A stretch of 64,000 bases of DNA from assembly GCA_014529385.2 (NCBI GenBank), contig CM043953.1, positions 115,540,049 to 115,604,048 on the forward strand. The letters run 5' to 3'. A model generated the notes under the pieces. That model had not been told where the DNA came from and made no database searches. It was given only the letters and a program-made list of their open reading frames with translations. This DNA is from Adiantum capillus-veneris (taxonomy: Eukaryota; Streptophyta; Polypodiopsida; Polypodiales; Pteridaceae). Both the position numbers and the translations under genes were made by a program. The stretch's first letter is position 1, and each line of letters opens with the position of its first letter. This document shows, piece after piece, positions 10,023 through 21,856 of this stretch.

Positions 10023-12835
10023 GGATCTTGTAACTCCAATTTCAGAAGTTAGCGTCTTTTTAGTACTGAAAGCCGAAATGAAGCTTTTAACTATCCAAAT
10101 GACTTGAAAATTGAAACATGAGCTATTCAGGGCCTAAGGATGCAAGGTAGGTGAAAAAATATGCAAAATAGGCTCAAAATCATGCTGGAGACATCATACG
10201 CGTATGATGTCTTTTGTGTCAAAATGACTTCATATTGGTTGTGCTTGTAGCTGATAGTGTATACATGATTATCATATGCTTGGATTTGAGTTTGGATCCC
10301 ATTTGGTCAAGTTTTGGCCAATTTAGTCCAGTTCCGGCTCTTTGCAAAATTTTGAAAGGGAATTGGATTTTATGATCCAAATTGGATAAAACTTGGTGGT
10401 TCACTTTCAAATGGCATGTAGATCACTTCTGTTTGGTGGTTGAAGCCTTGAGGTGCCAAAATCACATAGTGAGATGTCATACGCGTATGATGTCTTTTAG
10501 TGTATTTTTGGACCAAATTTCTCTATAAGCTTGGATTTGGCTTTAGATAGGCTTATTCAGTGGATTTATGAAGTTTGGATAGATTTTGGGCTGAAAATGG
10601 CTCTGGAGACATCATACGCGTATGATGTCTTTTTCATCAATTTTGCATGGGATTGGTTCTGTGGACTCCCCATGTACTAGTGAAGGACTGTTTCTACTCA
10701 AATCTTGGTTTGGACTTGAGTATGTTGGATTTGGGCCAAAAATAGGCTTTAGGTGAAGGATTTTCCCTTAATTGGGCTAATGGGGTGATCCTCTTGACCA
10801 AATGGTTCCAAATTTCATAAGTAGCATGTATTAGATATATATAATGGATGTATGATGACAAATGAGTAGTTTTGGCTCTGTAAGTGCAAATAGACATCAT
10901 ACGCGTATGATGTCTTTTGTGTCAAAATGGTGCTTTTTGGTTCCAGATAGCTTGTAGATGTGTTTAACAACAATCCTACAAAGTTTCAATGAGTTTGGAG
11001 TTATTTTGACAAAATTAGGACCAAAAATCAATTTTATGGCCTACTTTGCATCTTTTTGGTTTTCCTCGGGTTTTCTAACTCCAATTCTCATGATACTTGG
11101 TTCATAGGATGTGATTAACATGTGGAATGAGGCTATGCACTCAAATGTTGAAATGGATGTGAAATTCATGTTGTGAGACATCATACGCGTATGATGTCTT
11201 TTCTTGAAATGTTGGTCTTTTTGTGCAAAGAATGCTTTGTGCTAGTGCCCTAAGCCCTACTAACTAGTTTTCAGCTTAAAAAGTCATCAGTTTAGCTAAA
11301 AAGCCCCCTTATAGGCATTTCAGTCTCCGAAGTCGTCTTTTTGCCTTGGAGTTGAATTTCTTCAACTTTTCTTCTCGAGAGTTGCATTTCCAGCTCATTG
11401 GATATGTTGTGAAGCCATCTATTTGGTTGAACTTGACTTTGGCTCCCCGTTCTCCATCTTTCTCCCTTTGGTTGCCCGAAAGCGTCTTTTTCACCATCGG
11501 TAAGTGAATCAGCTTTCTTTTGGGTTTTGCTTGCAAACATAAGTCAGCGATAGTTACTTGAAGCTGCTTGTGAAGTTTCATTTCATTCGGTCGTCAATTT
11601 TAGCCGTTATGCCAAAATGACGCTTTTTGTGTCCGCAGCCAAATCAGTTGTTCCGACCTACTTTTTGTGATTCAAACTTGGATATATTCTATGGTTGCAT
11701 TGTCCTTGATGTGGTTGAACTTCCTGTGAAGTTTCGTGTTGTTTCGACAACTTTTTCGTGTTTGCCTCTTGCAGGCTCTGTTGACCTAGGGTTTTTCCAG
11801 TCGTTCTTTCTCGAGCTTTGAGTGTTAGAAACCCATATTCTATACTAGGGTAACCCACCTATAAGTTCTTGCAAGGTTTGGTTAGGCGGTTGTGCCACTA
11901 CCTAGCATTCTACCCCATTCCCCGTCTGCTCTTGTTTCTTGGTTTTGGTCAGTTTTCGCGACAAAAGTTAATGATAAGCATCAAAAGCTTATGGCAACGA
12001 GTCTACCTCTCATGCCTGGTGTCCTCTGAGCTCTCGTGGAAGTCGTAGAAGATCTGTGCTCCTGTGGCTCTCTGCTCTTCTCCAAGAAGGTAATAGTGTG
12101 AATGAGCTTGAAAGTGATGTGAAAAATACTTGACTTCGGACTTCCCGGTTCACTTGCCACCAAATTTGTCGTGTGCTCCTATCTCGTTGTGAGATGCGCT
12201 TTAGGATTTGAAATTTCCCAAATCGGACTCCGTTTGACCTGTTTTCTTAGAATTCTGTCCACTTGCCAAAATTCTGTCGTTTCGGACTTTCCGCAACTTT
12301 TTCAGAATTGTACCCAATTTTTACCATGGGTTGCCCTTGTCATTAGGACCATCACCGTCTATTCTTTTCTTTTTTCCGATCTCATTTCACCTACTTTTTT
12401 TTATTTTTATTTTATTTTTATTAAGAAAAGCATAAAAAATAAAGAAAAATAGAAAATTGAAGCCAAAAAATTCCAAACATACACAATAAATAGCTGGTAA
12501 CCCTGTGTATATGAATATACACTTATTTGTGATTTTTGGACTTGGATTACCACTTTTTTCCACTTTTTAGCTCCAAAAACACTCTTATTTAGTGATATTT
12601 ACACGTCTATAGACCCAAATTCATCATTTGATCTCTTTTTGTTGCAAAACAAGATATATAAGGGCATAAATATTATCAAAATCCGCAATCAAACATAAAA
12701 ATTGCAAAATCATGTAAGACACTGTCCTTGTAATATAATTTTTTGTTTTTCTTTGTTTTTGTCGCTTGTAGCTGCTTTGTAGCTCCTGTATACCTGTATA
12801 CCTCCCCCCCTCCTAGTCTGAGTCCTCCCAAAAGA
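10023..12835 (-). other. Spacer of element B between pol and the extra ORF
   Basis: About 2.8 kb without a convincing gene. It holds five copies of a palindrome at mostly 285-bp spacing (10189-11199) within very degenerate tandem repeats, then T-rich and A-rich tracts near 12390-12460. Short minus-strand open stretches near 11300-11580 are Lys-rich and unrecognised; I treat them as chance or remnants. Confidence 0.55.
10189..11199. repeat. Five regularly spaced palindromes in the spacer of element B
   Basis: A perfect 24-bp palindrome (half-site AGACATCATACG followed by its complement) starts at 10189, 10607, 10892 and 11176; a slightly varied copy starts near 10473. Spacings are 284, 134, 285 and 284 bp. 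Sequence between copies is only weakly similar, with common bits such as TTTTGTGTCAAAATG after some copies, so this is a worn tandem array in which the palindrome has been kept. Possible roles are a protein-binding site, an RNA hairpin or a recombination site; none is shown. Confidence 0.8.
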
Positions 12836-13780
12836 CTATGAAGTGTCTGTGAGCGAAGCATTGTAGTTGTTTGGGTCATAAGTTCCCAATGCAATTGTAG
12901 AGCGATGATACAACAGTCTTTCCAATAAAGCTGCTCTTTGTTTGATTGAAGGATTGGTGGTCGGATTTTGGGTTGGTTTTGGCACTTCGGTAGTAGAATC
13001 AGTAGATGGATTCTTCTTTACCTTGTTGTTCTTTTTCACAATCCAAATCTGCTTCCGCTTCGCTTGTGCTTGCCACAAACTCTTTGCGACCCAAACCTGC
13101 TTTGTTCTTTGTGTTGATTTCCTCGCCTTGAAATACCTAGGAGTTTTCGTGGATTGTACTGAAGGGAGTTCCTGTTTACAAATCCTTGGGATCCAAATTT
13201 GCTTGCTATAGCTTTGTGCCGTCATAAACTTCTTTGGAATCCAGATCTGTTTCACTGTCCTTGATTGTCTGGAATCACTCTGTTGTCTGGTATTGAAGAC
13301 TCTGTTTTCCACCTTTGTGTTCTCTGGCACAACCTTTTTTGGTCTCCATACCAACTTTGACTCCGTTTTTTCCCAAGGTTGAGCTGTTATATTATTGCTT
13401 GTCTTCCTTATCCAATGTTGAGAGTTCCTCGTCGAAGAGCAATCCAGTTGTATGAAAACTTTTGGTTGCCATTGCTTCTTCTTTTTCTCTGGTTGTTGTT
13501 TACCTTTGTTCTTGGATTCTTCCTTTGGAGTTGGCACTGCTCCTTTGGTGAACTTAACTGATTGACTTTCACCTTCATATTTGATAAGCACTGATTTAGA
13601 ACTCTAGTCAATCATTGCATTGTATTGCTTCTTCCATGGTTGTCCTAGCAATAATGGATGTTGTGTAGCTTGGTCTTCAACCACATAAAACATATGAGGA
13701 TACACATACTGGTTAATCTGTATATGTAAAACTGTGCATCCAACAGTTTTGATTGAATTCTCAGAGAAACTCTTTAACTC
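12836..13780 (-). pseudogene. Element B: second retropepsin-like segment and basic tail with Trp repeats
   Basis: After the integrase region the minus-strand coding continues into a segment that looks like a clan AA aspartic protease (around 13920-13610), with a TNLLSLSLYRQL stretch after the expected active-site region and HPLLLGQPWKKQYNAMID at its end, resembling the LGRPW region of retropepsins. The downstream tail (about 13591-12836) is Lys-rich and repeats a short motif five times: KLVWRPKK, KQIWIPKK, KQIWIPRI, KQVWVAKS and KQIWIVKK, about 13363-13029. Most gypsy elements have only the protease before RT, so a second one after integrase is unusual. Function unknown; broken. Confidence 0.5.
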
Positions 13781-16700
13781 TTACTTGGCAGTTTGTAATT
13801 TAGTGGCATTTGTCAATTGTCTATACAAACTGAGTGAAAGTAGGTTAGTTTGAGCTCTTGAATCCAATAGTGCTCTGGCTTTGATTTGGTTGGTTCCTAC
13901 TTTGCATTCAATGATGGGTTCTTCTTTGTCATTATCCATTTCTGTTATACTGACTGCGTTTATTCGTATTGCTCCTTCATTGCGCTGTTTCTGACGCAGT
14001 AGTCTTCTTTTCTCCATTCTTTCCTTCGCCTCGACTTGCGCTTCCTCCACAATCTTTTTCTTTTTTTGGACACGCAGCTTTTCTTGATGTATTTTGAGAA
14101 GCATGTCTTGGGTTAGCGGCAAAAGATACTTTTTCACTCTGCATCCACTAATCCAATTGGGCATTTCTGCTCCGTCTAATGTAGCAATCTTGACGGCTCC
14201 ACTTGGTGATAGATCTTTAATCACCAGAGGTCCCATCCCTCGCTTTTTAAGCTTCTTAGCATGCTGTTTCAGAGTGTAAACTAGGACATAGTCCCCAACC
14301 TTAAACTCTTTAGTCCGCACATGCTTATCAAAAAATTCCTTTTGTCGCCTTTTTTGAGCATAGATAGAAGCTACTTCTTTTAGGCGAAGCTCGTCTAGCT
14401 TTTCCAGGTCATCTATTCTATCAGAAAGCTCGTGCCCTGTCCACTCTAGATCCTTAGCCACCCTTAAGGTTGAAATCAAGAATTTTATTGGTAGGATAGC
14501 ATTTAGCCCAAAAACCATGTTATATGGGGTCGTTCCTATTGATGTTTTATATGCTACCCTATATACCCATAATGTTGAATGCAACTTCTGGTCCCAGTCA
14601 GTTCTCGACTCAGATACAATCTTCGTAAGGACCGTGCATATGGTTTTGTTTGTTGCTTCAGCTTGTCCGTTTGCTTGTGGATGATATGGGGCTGATTTCC
14701 TATGGATTACCATGAATTCATCTCTAGAAGGATCTCTATCACTTCATTTATAAAATGTGTGCCTCGATCACTCACAATTTCTATTGGCAATCCATATCGT
14801 ACAAAGACGTAGTCATATAGAAATTGTGTCGTGGTCTTGGCATCTGCTTTTTGAGTTGCCTTTGCTTCGACCCACTTTGTTAGATATTCTGTAGCCACAA
14901 TGATGTATTGTGCATGAGTCTTATATGTAGGAGGTGAAATGGGTCCGACATAATCAATCCCCTATTTTGCAAAAGCTCTTGCCCCCATCATTGGTCTAAG
15001 CCGCATATCATCTCTTTTAAGTGGTACTTTGGTCCACTGACAGTCATCACACCGTTTAACGTATTCCTCAGCGTCCATATGTAATGTTGGCCACCATATT
15101 CCTGCGGCTAAGACAAGTTTTGTTGTCTTATCACCTGAGAAATGGCCTCCACCTACTCCTCCATGAGCTTGCTCCAGGATTATCACATACTCAGACTCTG
15201 ATGCGCAAATCCTAAGCTGGTTGTCTTTACCTCTCTTATAGAGTTGATCTCCTATTAAAGCGTAATCTCTAGCTTCTGTCTCTACAGATTTCTGACGAGC
15301 TTTTGACGTTCCTTCTGGGAAAGTTCTATTTGTGAGATATTCATCAATATACTGACTCCATTCCGGAGCGATCATTATCTGATATAATGTCGAATACTCT
15401 GCTGGCGGTTTTGATGAACATACAATACATACACTGACATATTCATGTACGCTTTCTTTCATTCGTGGCCAATAGACTCCCAATTGTAAAAAATTCCTAT
15501 ATGTGTTCCTTCTTGAACAATGAAATGCACATTCCTGAACATGTGCTTCGCGCAGATATATATTATATTCCTGAGGATTGATACATAGTCGTAAAACATG
15601 ATCATTTCCCAATTGATACAACCTTCCTGCAACCAATTGAAGATTCTTGGATTGCTGAATAGCAATATCTTTCTGGTTGTATTCTCTTCTATCGTAATCT
15701 CCTCCATAGGTTAATAGGCTAACGACATTTTGAGACCACTTCGGTATCATTTCTATGTTGAACAAGTACGCGTTTGGCATGTCGTCATCTACTCCTATAG
15801 GGTCTTCTCCATTCATCAATCCCGAAAGATGATCGGCTCTAAGATGTGTTTTTCCTTTCTTTACTACTAGCGTGAAGTCGAATTCCAGTAAGATAATGAA
15901 CCATCTCACTATTCTCCCGGTATTGCATGGTTTATTCACTAGGTAGAGCAAGGCTTGGTGATCCGTAAAAAACACAAACTTGTTGGCTAGAAGATAATGC
16001 CAAAATTTCTTCACAGAATATATCATTTCTAATCCCTCTCGCTCTGTTGTGGTGTAATTCTTCTCTGCATTGTTGAGCTGTCGACTGGCGTAACAGATAG
16101 GAAAATCCATGTTTCCTTCTTCTGGCTGAGCCAGAATGCATCCTATTGCATATGCCGAAGCATCTATATGCACATGGAATATCTTCTCCCAATCTGGTGA
16201 TTTCAAGACTGGACCAGTAATGAGTGCCTCTTTCAATTTCTTGAATGATTCCTCACACTCCTCTGTCCATTCAAAGTTCACTAATAGCCTGTAAATTGGT
16301 TGGCCTATTATAGCGTACATGTAAATGAATCGTCTATAATATCCGCAATGTCCCATAAAGCTCTGTACTTGTTTCGCATTGGTTGGTCTAGGCATATCCA
16401 CTATAACTTTTATCTTCTCTAGATCCGTGGATATTTCGTTTTGTGAGACAATATGTCCCAGAATTCTGCCCTGTCGGACCATAAACACACATTTCTCAGG
16501 ATTGAGACAACTGCGATATGTCCTACATTTCTTAGGTGTTCTAGATGCTCATCTCTCAGAAGAGAATGTACACATAAGTCATCCATGTATATTTCTAGAA
16601 ACAACCTTAAGTATTCTTTGAAAGCATGCGTCATCAGCCTCTGGAAGGTTGCGGGAGCATTGGTTAGACCAAAAGGCATAACCCGATAAGCATAAATTCC

Positions 16701-17360
16701 CCACTCCGTTGCAAAAGTTGTTTTATGTTGATCTAGCGGTGCTATGGCTAGCTGGTTATATCCTGAAAAACCATCAAGAAAGGAGTATGCTGTTTTCCCT
16801 GATACACGCTCTAGAACATGATCAGTTATCGGCAGGGGATAATTGTCCCTGATTGTTGCAGCATTCACTTTCTTTAAGTTGACACACACTCGGAGTTTTT
16901 CGTTCTTCTTGGGTACCACCACAATCGGAGATAACCAATCGGTGTGTTCAATCTCGTATATGAATTCAGCTTCCATTAGCTTATCTATCTCTTTTTTGAT
17001 TCGCTTAGCAAACGTATCATTATATGTGTATGGTCTCTGTCTGCTAGGCTTTGCGTCTTGTTTTAGTGGGATTGTGTGTTGGCATATTGATGGGTCAACT
17101 CCCTTTAAGTCCTTATAAGACCATGCAAACACATCCCTGTACTCTCTGAGAAGACTCAAAAGTCTCTCTTCCTCGCCTGGAGACAAATCTGTGGCTATGT
17201 ACACCGGTCTAGGTGTCTCACCTGGAGCTGCTAAATCAATTTTTTTTGCATCCTCCGGTTCGTCATAAGATTCATTCTCCCCTCTCTCTCGAATAGGTTG
17301 GGTTAATACCACCTTCCTATCCTCTATTGTGAATTTCCTGTAGTGAGAGGGAACATCCAT
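13781..17360 (-). pseudogene. Element B: reverse transcriptase, RNase H and integrase
   Basis: RT lies in 17360-16419 with VNLKKVNAATIRDNYPLPI, the FGLTNAPATFQR stretch and the YMDD box. RNase H follows in 16488-15700 (DASAYAIGCILAQPEEG, then FTDHQALLYLV). Two HHCC zinc-binding segments follow (about 15553-15417 and 15170-15039), each led by a similar stretch with an LY..G.D..LR pattern. The integrase core is in 14898-13781, with VSDRGTHF and the YHPQANGQAEATNKT region, then a C-terminal GDYVLVY stretch. The PR-RT-RH-IN order and lack of a second RNase H place it in Ty3/gypsy outside the Tat group. Broken by several breaks. Confidence 0.85.
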
Positions 17361-17411
17361 GTTTTTCTTGATTTTGGCGTTTTTGTCCTCTTCACTCTCA
17401 ATTTCTGTCGT

Positions 17412-17951
17412 TCAAACTTCTTTCAGAGTTTTCTTGAGCTCTCTGTACTTGTTTCTATGTTCTAACTTGGACTCCGTGTGTTCTCTGTTGCGCTTGTTCT
17501 TTTCTGATTTTTCTGTTTCAGTTTTCGTTTCATTCCTTTGAACTTGATTTCTTGAGCTTCTTTTGTCTTTTCGTAAGCTCTTTTTCTCATTGCCTCTCAT
17601 TCTTCCAGAAATCTTGTCCTTAACACAATCTTCCGTCTTTACTAGCATTAGGAATTGATTTTTTCCTCTTATTCTAGGCATCGGACTGGTTCTAACCCCC
17701 TTTGTTTTTCTCTTTGCTCTATAGCGTTTCTGGCGTTGTTTAGTTTGGTTCGGAAAATCATAAAATCGGACATCTGTTATAGTTTCTTCGTTTCCGCTTG
17801 AATTGTCCGTTGACTCGTTGTCTGCTTCATTTCCCCACTCTGGATGATTGGGAATGTCGTGAAACACCTCTTCTTCATCTTCCTTTTCCAGTGTATCATT
17901 CTTTTCAGTTTCTTTTTCGAGTATAGTTCTCAGTATGAAGTACGGAACCAC
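17412..17951 (-). pseudogene. Element B: charged linker between protease and RT
   Basis: An open stretch of about 179 codons rich in Lys, Arg, Glu and Thr, with no recognised domain. It sits between the protease and RT parts, where plant gypsy polyproteins often have a charged low-complexity linker. Probably part of the polyprotein, not a gene of its own. Confidence 0.45.
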
Positions 17952-18035
17952 GTCGTACCCATCCTTGTCGCAAAATTTCGTTGTGGGACCCTCCGGAATT
18001 GCACAAACATCTAGGGTTGCTAGAATGTGTGTCCA

Positions 18036-18809
18036 TTATAATGGTTCAAGCGTGTCCTTTGGAAAGGGTTCTCCTATATAAGTTTCGTCTTCGATAGCCC
18101 TTTCTAAAACATATTCTTCTCGCCTCACACTTCCACATTTCGAGGCTCCACACATCCATAACTCCTTGGGCTTACCTAACCAAGCTGGAAATTCGGATCC
18201 CGCCAAAGTAGCTGAATCAAACTCCTCTACCGGTGTTCGGTTCACATCTTTGTAGCTATGGTCTCTCAGGTTCACACGTGTAGTGGTTTCCATATTTCTC
18301 AGGTATATGTGATCGTAGCCCCAATCCTGGACCATTTTCAACTGTCTCATGAATGGTCTTCCCAGTATGATATCATAGTTATTCTCCTTGCCAAAATCGA
18401 CAATAGCAAAAGTATGTTCGTATTCAATGCCACAAGAAGTTACTACGACTTTCTCTAATAACCCCATAGGTTTCTCCATGTGTCCATCTGCTAATTGGAG
18501 TTTCAACCTAGTCTTTCTTATTGCTGGTTTCCCCCATTTTTTCCAGATTTATTTTGTAGCAATGGCTACCCCAGCTCCGCTGTCTAGTATTGCCATCGTG
18601 TTCACTCCTTGGAATTCAACTGGTAAGGTTGTATTCCCCTCTTCACCTTCGCAATACTCTCCGAACTTGTTTAAGGGTACAGGCTTAGCTTTCTTTTGTG
18701 GTTTGCTCAGCTCTTGTATATCCTCTTGCAGTCTCGGTGTTGGGTCTTTTATCCCAAATTTCTCCAAGCATTTTCCTATAGTGGTCCACATATGTGGTCT
18801 TAGCCTCAA
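18036..18809 (-). pseudogene. Element B: protease region
   Basis: The segment contains LNKFGEYCEGEEGNTTLPV and the retropepsin site ILDSGAG, then ANGT-like and IILGRPFMRQLKMVQDW stretches. Element C has the same order and closely similar words (INKLGQYFEGDESNATLP, ILGRPFMREAQMVHDW), showing that B and C share a lineage. It lies directly beside the partial 5' LTR. Broken. Confidence 0.75.
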
Positions 18810-18840
18810 AAGCTAAGCTAGAGTGATAGTGCATGTCACT

Positions 18841-19433
18841 GGTAAATGCGTATGAAGACAGGCCGAAATATACACGTGACCAAAACTTGACCCCGATGGT
18901 ACTAATGTGTAGCTCTACTCGTTGTGGTTCTATAGATATGCTGCACGCTCAATTTCGACACACGAGTTGGAAGAAAACTCACACCGAAGCTCGTAGGAAC
19001 TTACCACACATAGAAGCCGATAGCGCGCACTCTTGGTATCTGTGAGTAGCTCTCGCCATTGCTAACACAATGGCGGTGTCGCTTCTCCAATGGCGGCTCC
19101 GTAGCTCGCGTAGCAAGTAGATAAGACTCTCTCTCTCTCTCTCTCTCAGACACAATCACGGCGCTCAAAAAACTCACTTTGATTAATAATCTCCCCTTAG
19201 GTTACAAAAACTTTGGCTTATATACCTCAGCCTTGGAGGTGAGAACATCTCTAACTAATTACATCAGCAAGTGAAATTACTTCGGGATTACAAGCTGGAA
19301 ACTCAATTGAGTCCCGTTACTTAATGAATGGCTCAAATCAAAATTAATGTCGGAAAGACATTTATTACAATCAATGGTTACAAAATGATGAGTGTGAGCA
19401 AAAAGGTGGGTGTGATCCTCTGCTGACTCAACA
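18841..19433 (-). repeat. 5' LTR of element B (partial, 593 bp aligned)
   Basis: It matches 6101-6694 with about 16 substitutions. The outer end CA at 19433 is followed by the ATGCC duplication at 19434-19438. Only this part of the 934-bp LTR is recognisable here. Confidence 0.85.
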
Positions 19434-19438
19434 ATGCC
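19434..19438. repeat. Target-site duplication ATGCC, right of element B
   Basis: Matches 5756-5760 exactly. Confidence 0.85.
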
Positions 19439-19674
19439 GCTCTAGCAAAACTAATTTTTTTGTTTCTACTTTTGAAATCAAGAGATAATTAGATTAGTAC
19501 TATTACAATATATTATCACAAATACTCACTAAATTTGTTTATAGATATTGTAGAGTCTCTTTCTGTGATAAACTCACATCCATCAATTAAAGTGCTTCAA
19601 ATAAACTACATGTTACTTCTTCTCAAAACCCTAAAGAGCCTACACTCTATGGAACATTTTAAAGATTATACAAG

Positions 19675-20040
19675 CGGTATATGTGAATGGATAAGTGGTG
19701 GATTTAGTGCCTCAATTATTGGCTACATTGGACAAGTGGTGGATCTCTCATGTACAAAAACCCCTTTGTTGCTAGCTTATTTTGGATAAGTAGTACAATT
19801 GAATGGTCACATGGTGGATCTCTTATGCACAAAAGCCCTGTGGAAATGCATTTCTACCTTTTCAACATTTTTGAAAAGTAGATACAAATGGCCATGTGGT
19901 AGATATCATGCATCAATACATTTTGTAACTTTTCTAGATTGGATAAGTGGCGGATCTCCCATGTTGAAGACCATTTCTAGCTTGTTTAGACTAGACAAGT
20001 GGTGGATTTTAATGTGCAAGTACTACTAAATCCACTACTT
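19675..20040 (+). repeat. Diverged 53-bp satellite, forward block
   Basis: About six or seven worn units carrying CAAGTGGTGGATCTC-type words in the forward orientation. The preceding 19439-19674 is AT-rich with nothing recognised. At about 20040 the satellite switches strand. Confidence 0.7.
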
Positions 20041-20049
20041 GCAAGTGGG

Positions 20050-21430
20050 TTTTAATGTGCAAGTGTTAAGGATAAGTAGTAAACCAATCTAGACAAGTTA
20101 GATGAATTTTTGTATGGGAGATTCACCATCTGTCCAATCTAGATAAAATAACAAGGTGTTTGGTGCATGGAAGATCTACCACTTCTCCCATCTAGATAAG
20201 GTATATAAGCTTGTGTATAAGAACCCACCAATTCTCTAATCTTCACAAGATAGAAATCCCGTTGGTGTATGGAAGATCCACCACTTACCCACCTAAACAA
20301 GAAAGAAAGGTCTTTAGTGCAAGAGATATATCCATCGCTTGTTTAATTTAGACAAGATAGCAAGGTGTTTGGTGCAAGGAAGATCAACCACTTGTCCGAT
20401 CTAAACATGATAGAATGCTTTTGTGGTTCACTACTTATCCAATCTAAACAAATTAGATGAATTTGTGTATGGGAGATTCACCACTTTTCCAATCTAGACA
20501 AGATAGCAAGCCTTTGGCGCATGAGAGATCCATCGGTTCTCCAATCTAGACAAGAAAGAAAGGCCTTTACAGCATGGGAGATCCACCACTTGTCCAATCT
20601 AGAAGAAAACAAAAGGCCTTTGGTGCATCGAGGATCCACCACTTGTCCAATCTAAGCAGGATAGAAAGGTCTTGTGTTTCACCACTTATCCAATTTAGAC
20701 AATATATATGAACTTGTGTTTGCAAAATCAACCACTTTTATGGTCTTCAAAAGATAAAATCTCTTTAGTGTATGGGAGATCCACCACTTGTTCAATCTAA
20801 ACAAGAAAGAAAAGCCTTTGGTGCAAGGGAGACCCTCCACTTGTTCTAATCTAGACAAGATATAGCAAGGCTTTTGGTGCATTTAAGATCTGCCACTTGT
20901 CCAATGTAGACAAGAAAGAATGATCTTTTGGTCACTACTTATCCAATCTAGACAAGGTAGCAAGCAAGGTAGATGAGTTTGCATATGGGAGATCCACCAC
21001 TTGTCCAATCTAAACAAGATAGCAAAGCCTTTGATGTATGGAAGATCCACCACTTTTGTTGTCCAATCTAGACAAAAAAGAAAGGCCTTTGGTGCATAGG
21101 AGATCCACCACTTTTTCAATATAGAATAAATAAAAAGCCCTATGGTGCATGGAGGATCCACCACTTGTCCAATTTAAGCAAAGTAGAAAGGCCTTGTGGT
21201 TCACCACTTATACAATTTAGACAAGGTAGATGAACTTGTGTATGAGGGAAATCCACCACTTTTTTTTGCTTCATTGGAGATCCACTGCTTGTCAAATCTA
21301 AAAGAAAAAGAAATGCCTTTGATGCATAGAGGCTCCATCACTTTTCCAATCTAGGCATGATAAAAAGGTCTTGCTAGAAATGTCTTTAATGCATGGGAGA
21401 TCGACCACTTATCCAACCTAAAGTACCACT
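20050..21430 (-). repeat. 53-bp satellite, reverse block
   Basis: About 26 units of the satellite seen at 53.1-58.0 kb, here reversed (words such as GAGATCCACCACTTGTCCAA). Units vary by substitutions and small indels. Open frames here are translations of the repeat. The following 21431-21856 is AT-rich with nothing recognised. Confidence 0.85.
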
Positions 21431-21856
21431 ATTGATGATTAAAATCACTTGAGTGAATGATCACATCCATTTATTTTGAAACTAAGGTGGGTTTAATAAA
21501 GAAGAAACCCTTTAATATTATTTACATACATCTAATACGTGATATTATATTTTATAAATTGAACTTGACATTTTATTTCATCAACAACACATCTGGCACA
21601 CAACACTAACAAAGTACAACACTTGAGAGTAAATTAACAAAAAATGATTTCCAAATGAGATCTCAACAATCACATAAGTGTGTGGCCTAGAACATAGTTT
21701 TACAAAGCAAAACTCATGTCTCAAGGATTGCGTGCTTCCTCTAGCAGTATTTATATTTACAAGTACCATCAAGAAAAAAATTTAGTCACACTATAATCAA
21801 GTCTCATAGAATGGTACATTTAATTCAAACTTCAAATTAAAATTTCATATAGTACC

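Larger units (their letters stand above)
5761..19433 (-). mobile_element. Element B: Ty3/gypsy-type LTR element with an extra downstream ORF (13.7 kb)
   Basis: It is bounded by related LTRs (5761-6694 and 18841-19433) and by ATGCC duplications. The purine tract beside the left LTR shows transcription on the minus strand. Parts in that direction: partial 5' LTR, protease, acidic/basic linker, reverse transcriptase, RNase H, integrase with two zinc-binding segments, a second retropepsin-like segment with a basic tail, a spacer with palindromes, the extra ORF, purine tract and 3' LTR. PR-RT-RH-IN order marks Ty3/gypsy; no chromodomain or second RNase H was seen. No gag was recognised. LTRs differ by roughly 2.7% over 593 aligned bases, so it is clearly older than element D. 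Broken, with about ten or more breaks. Confidence 0.85.
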
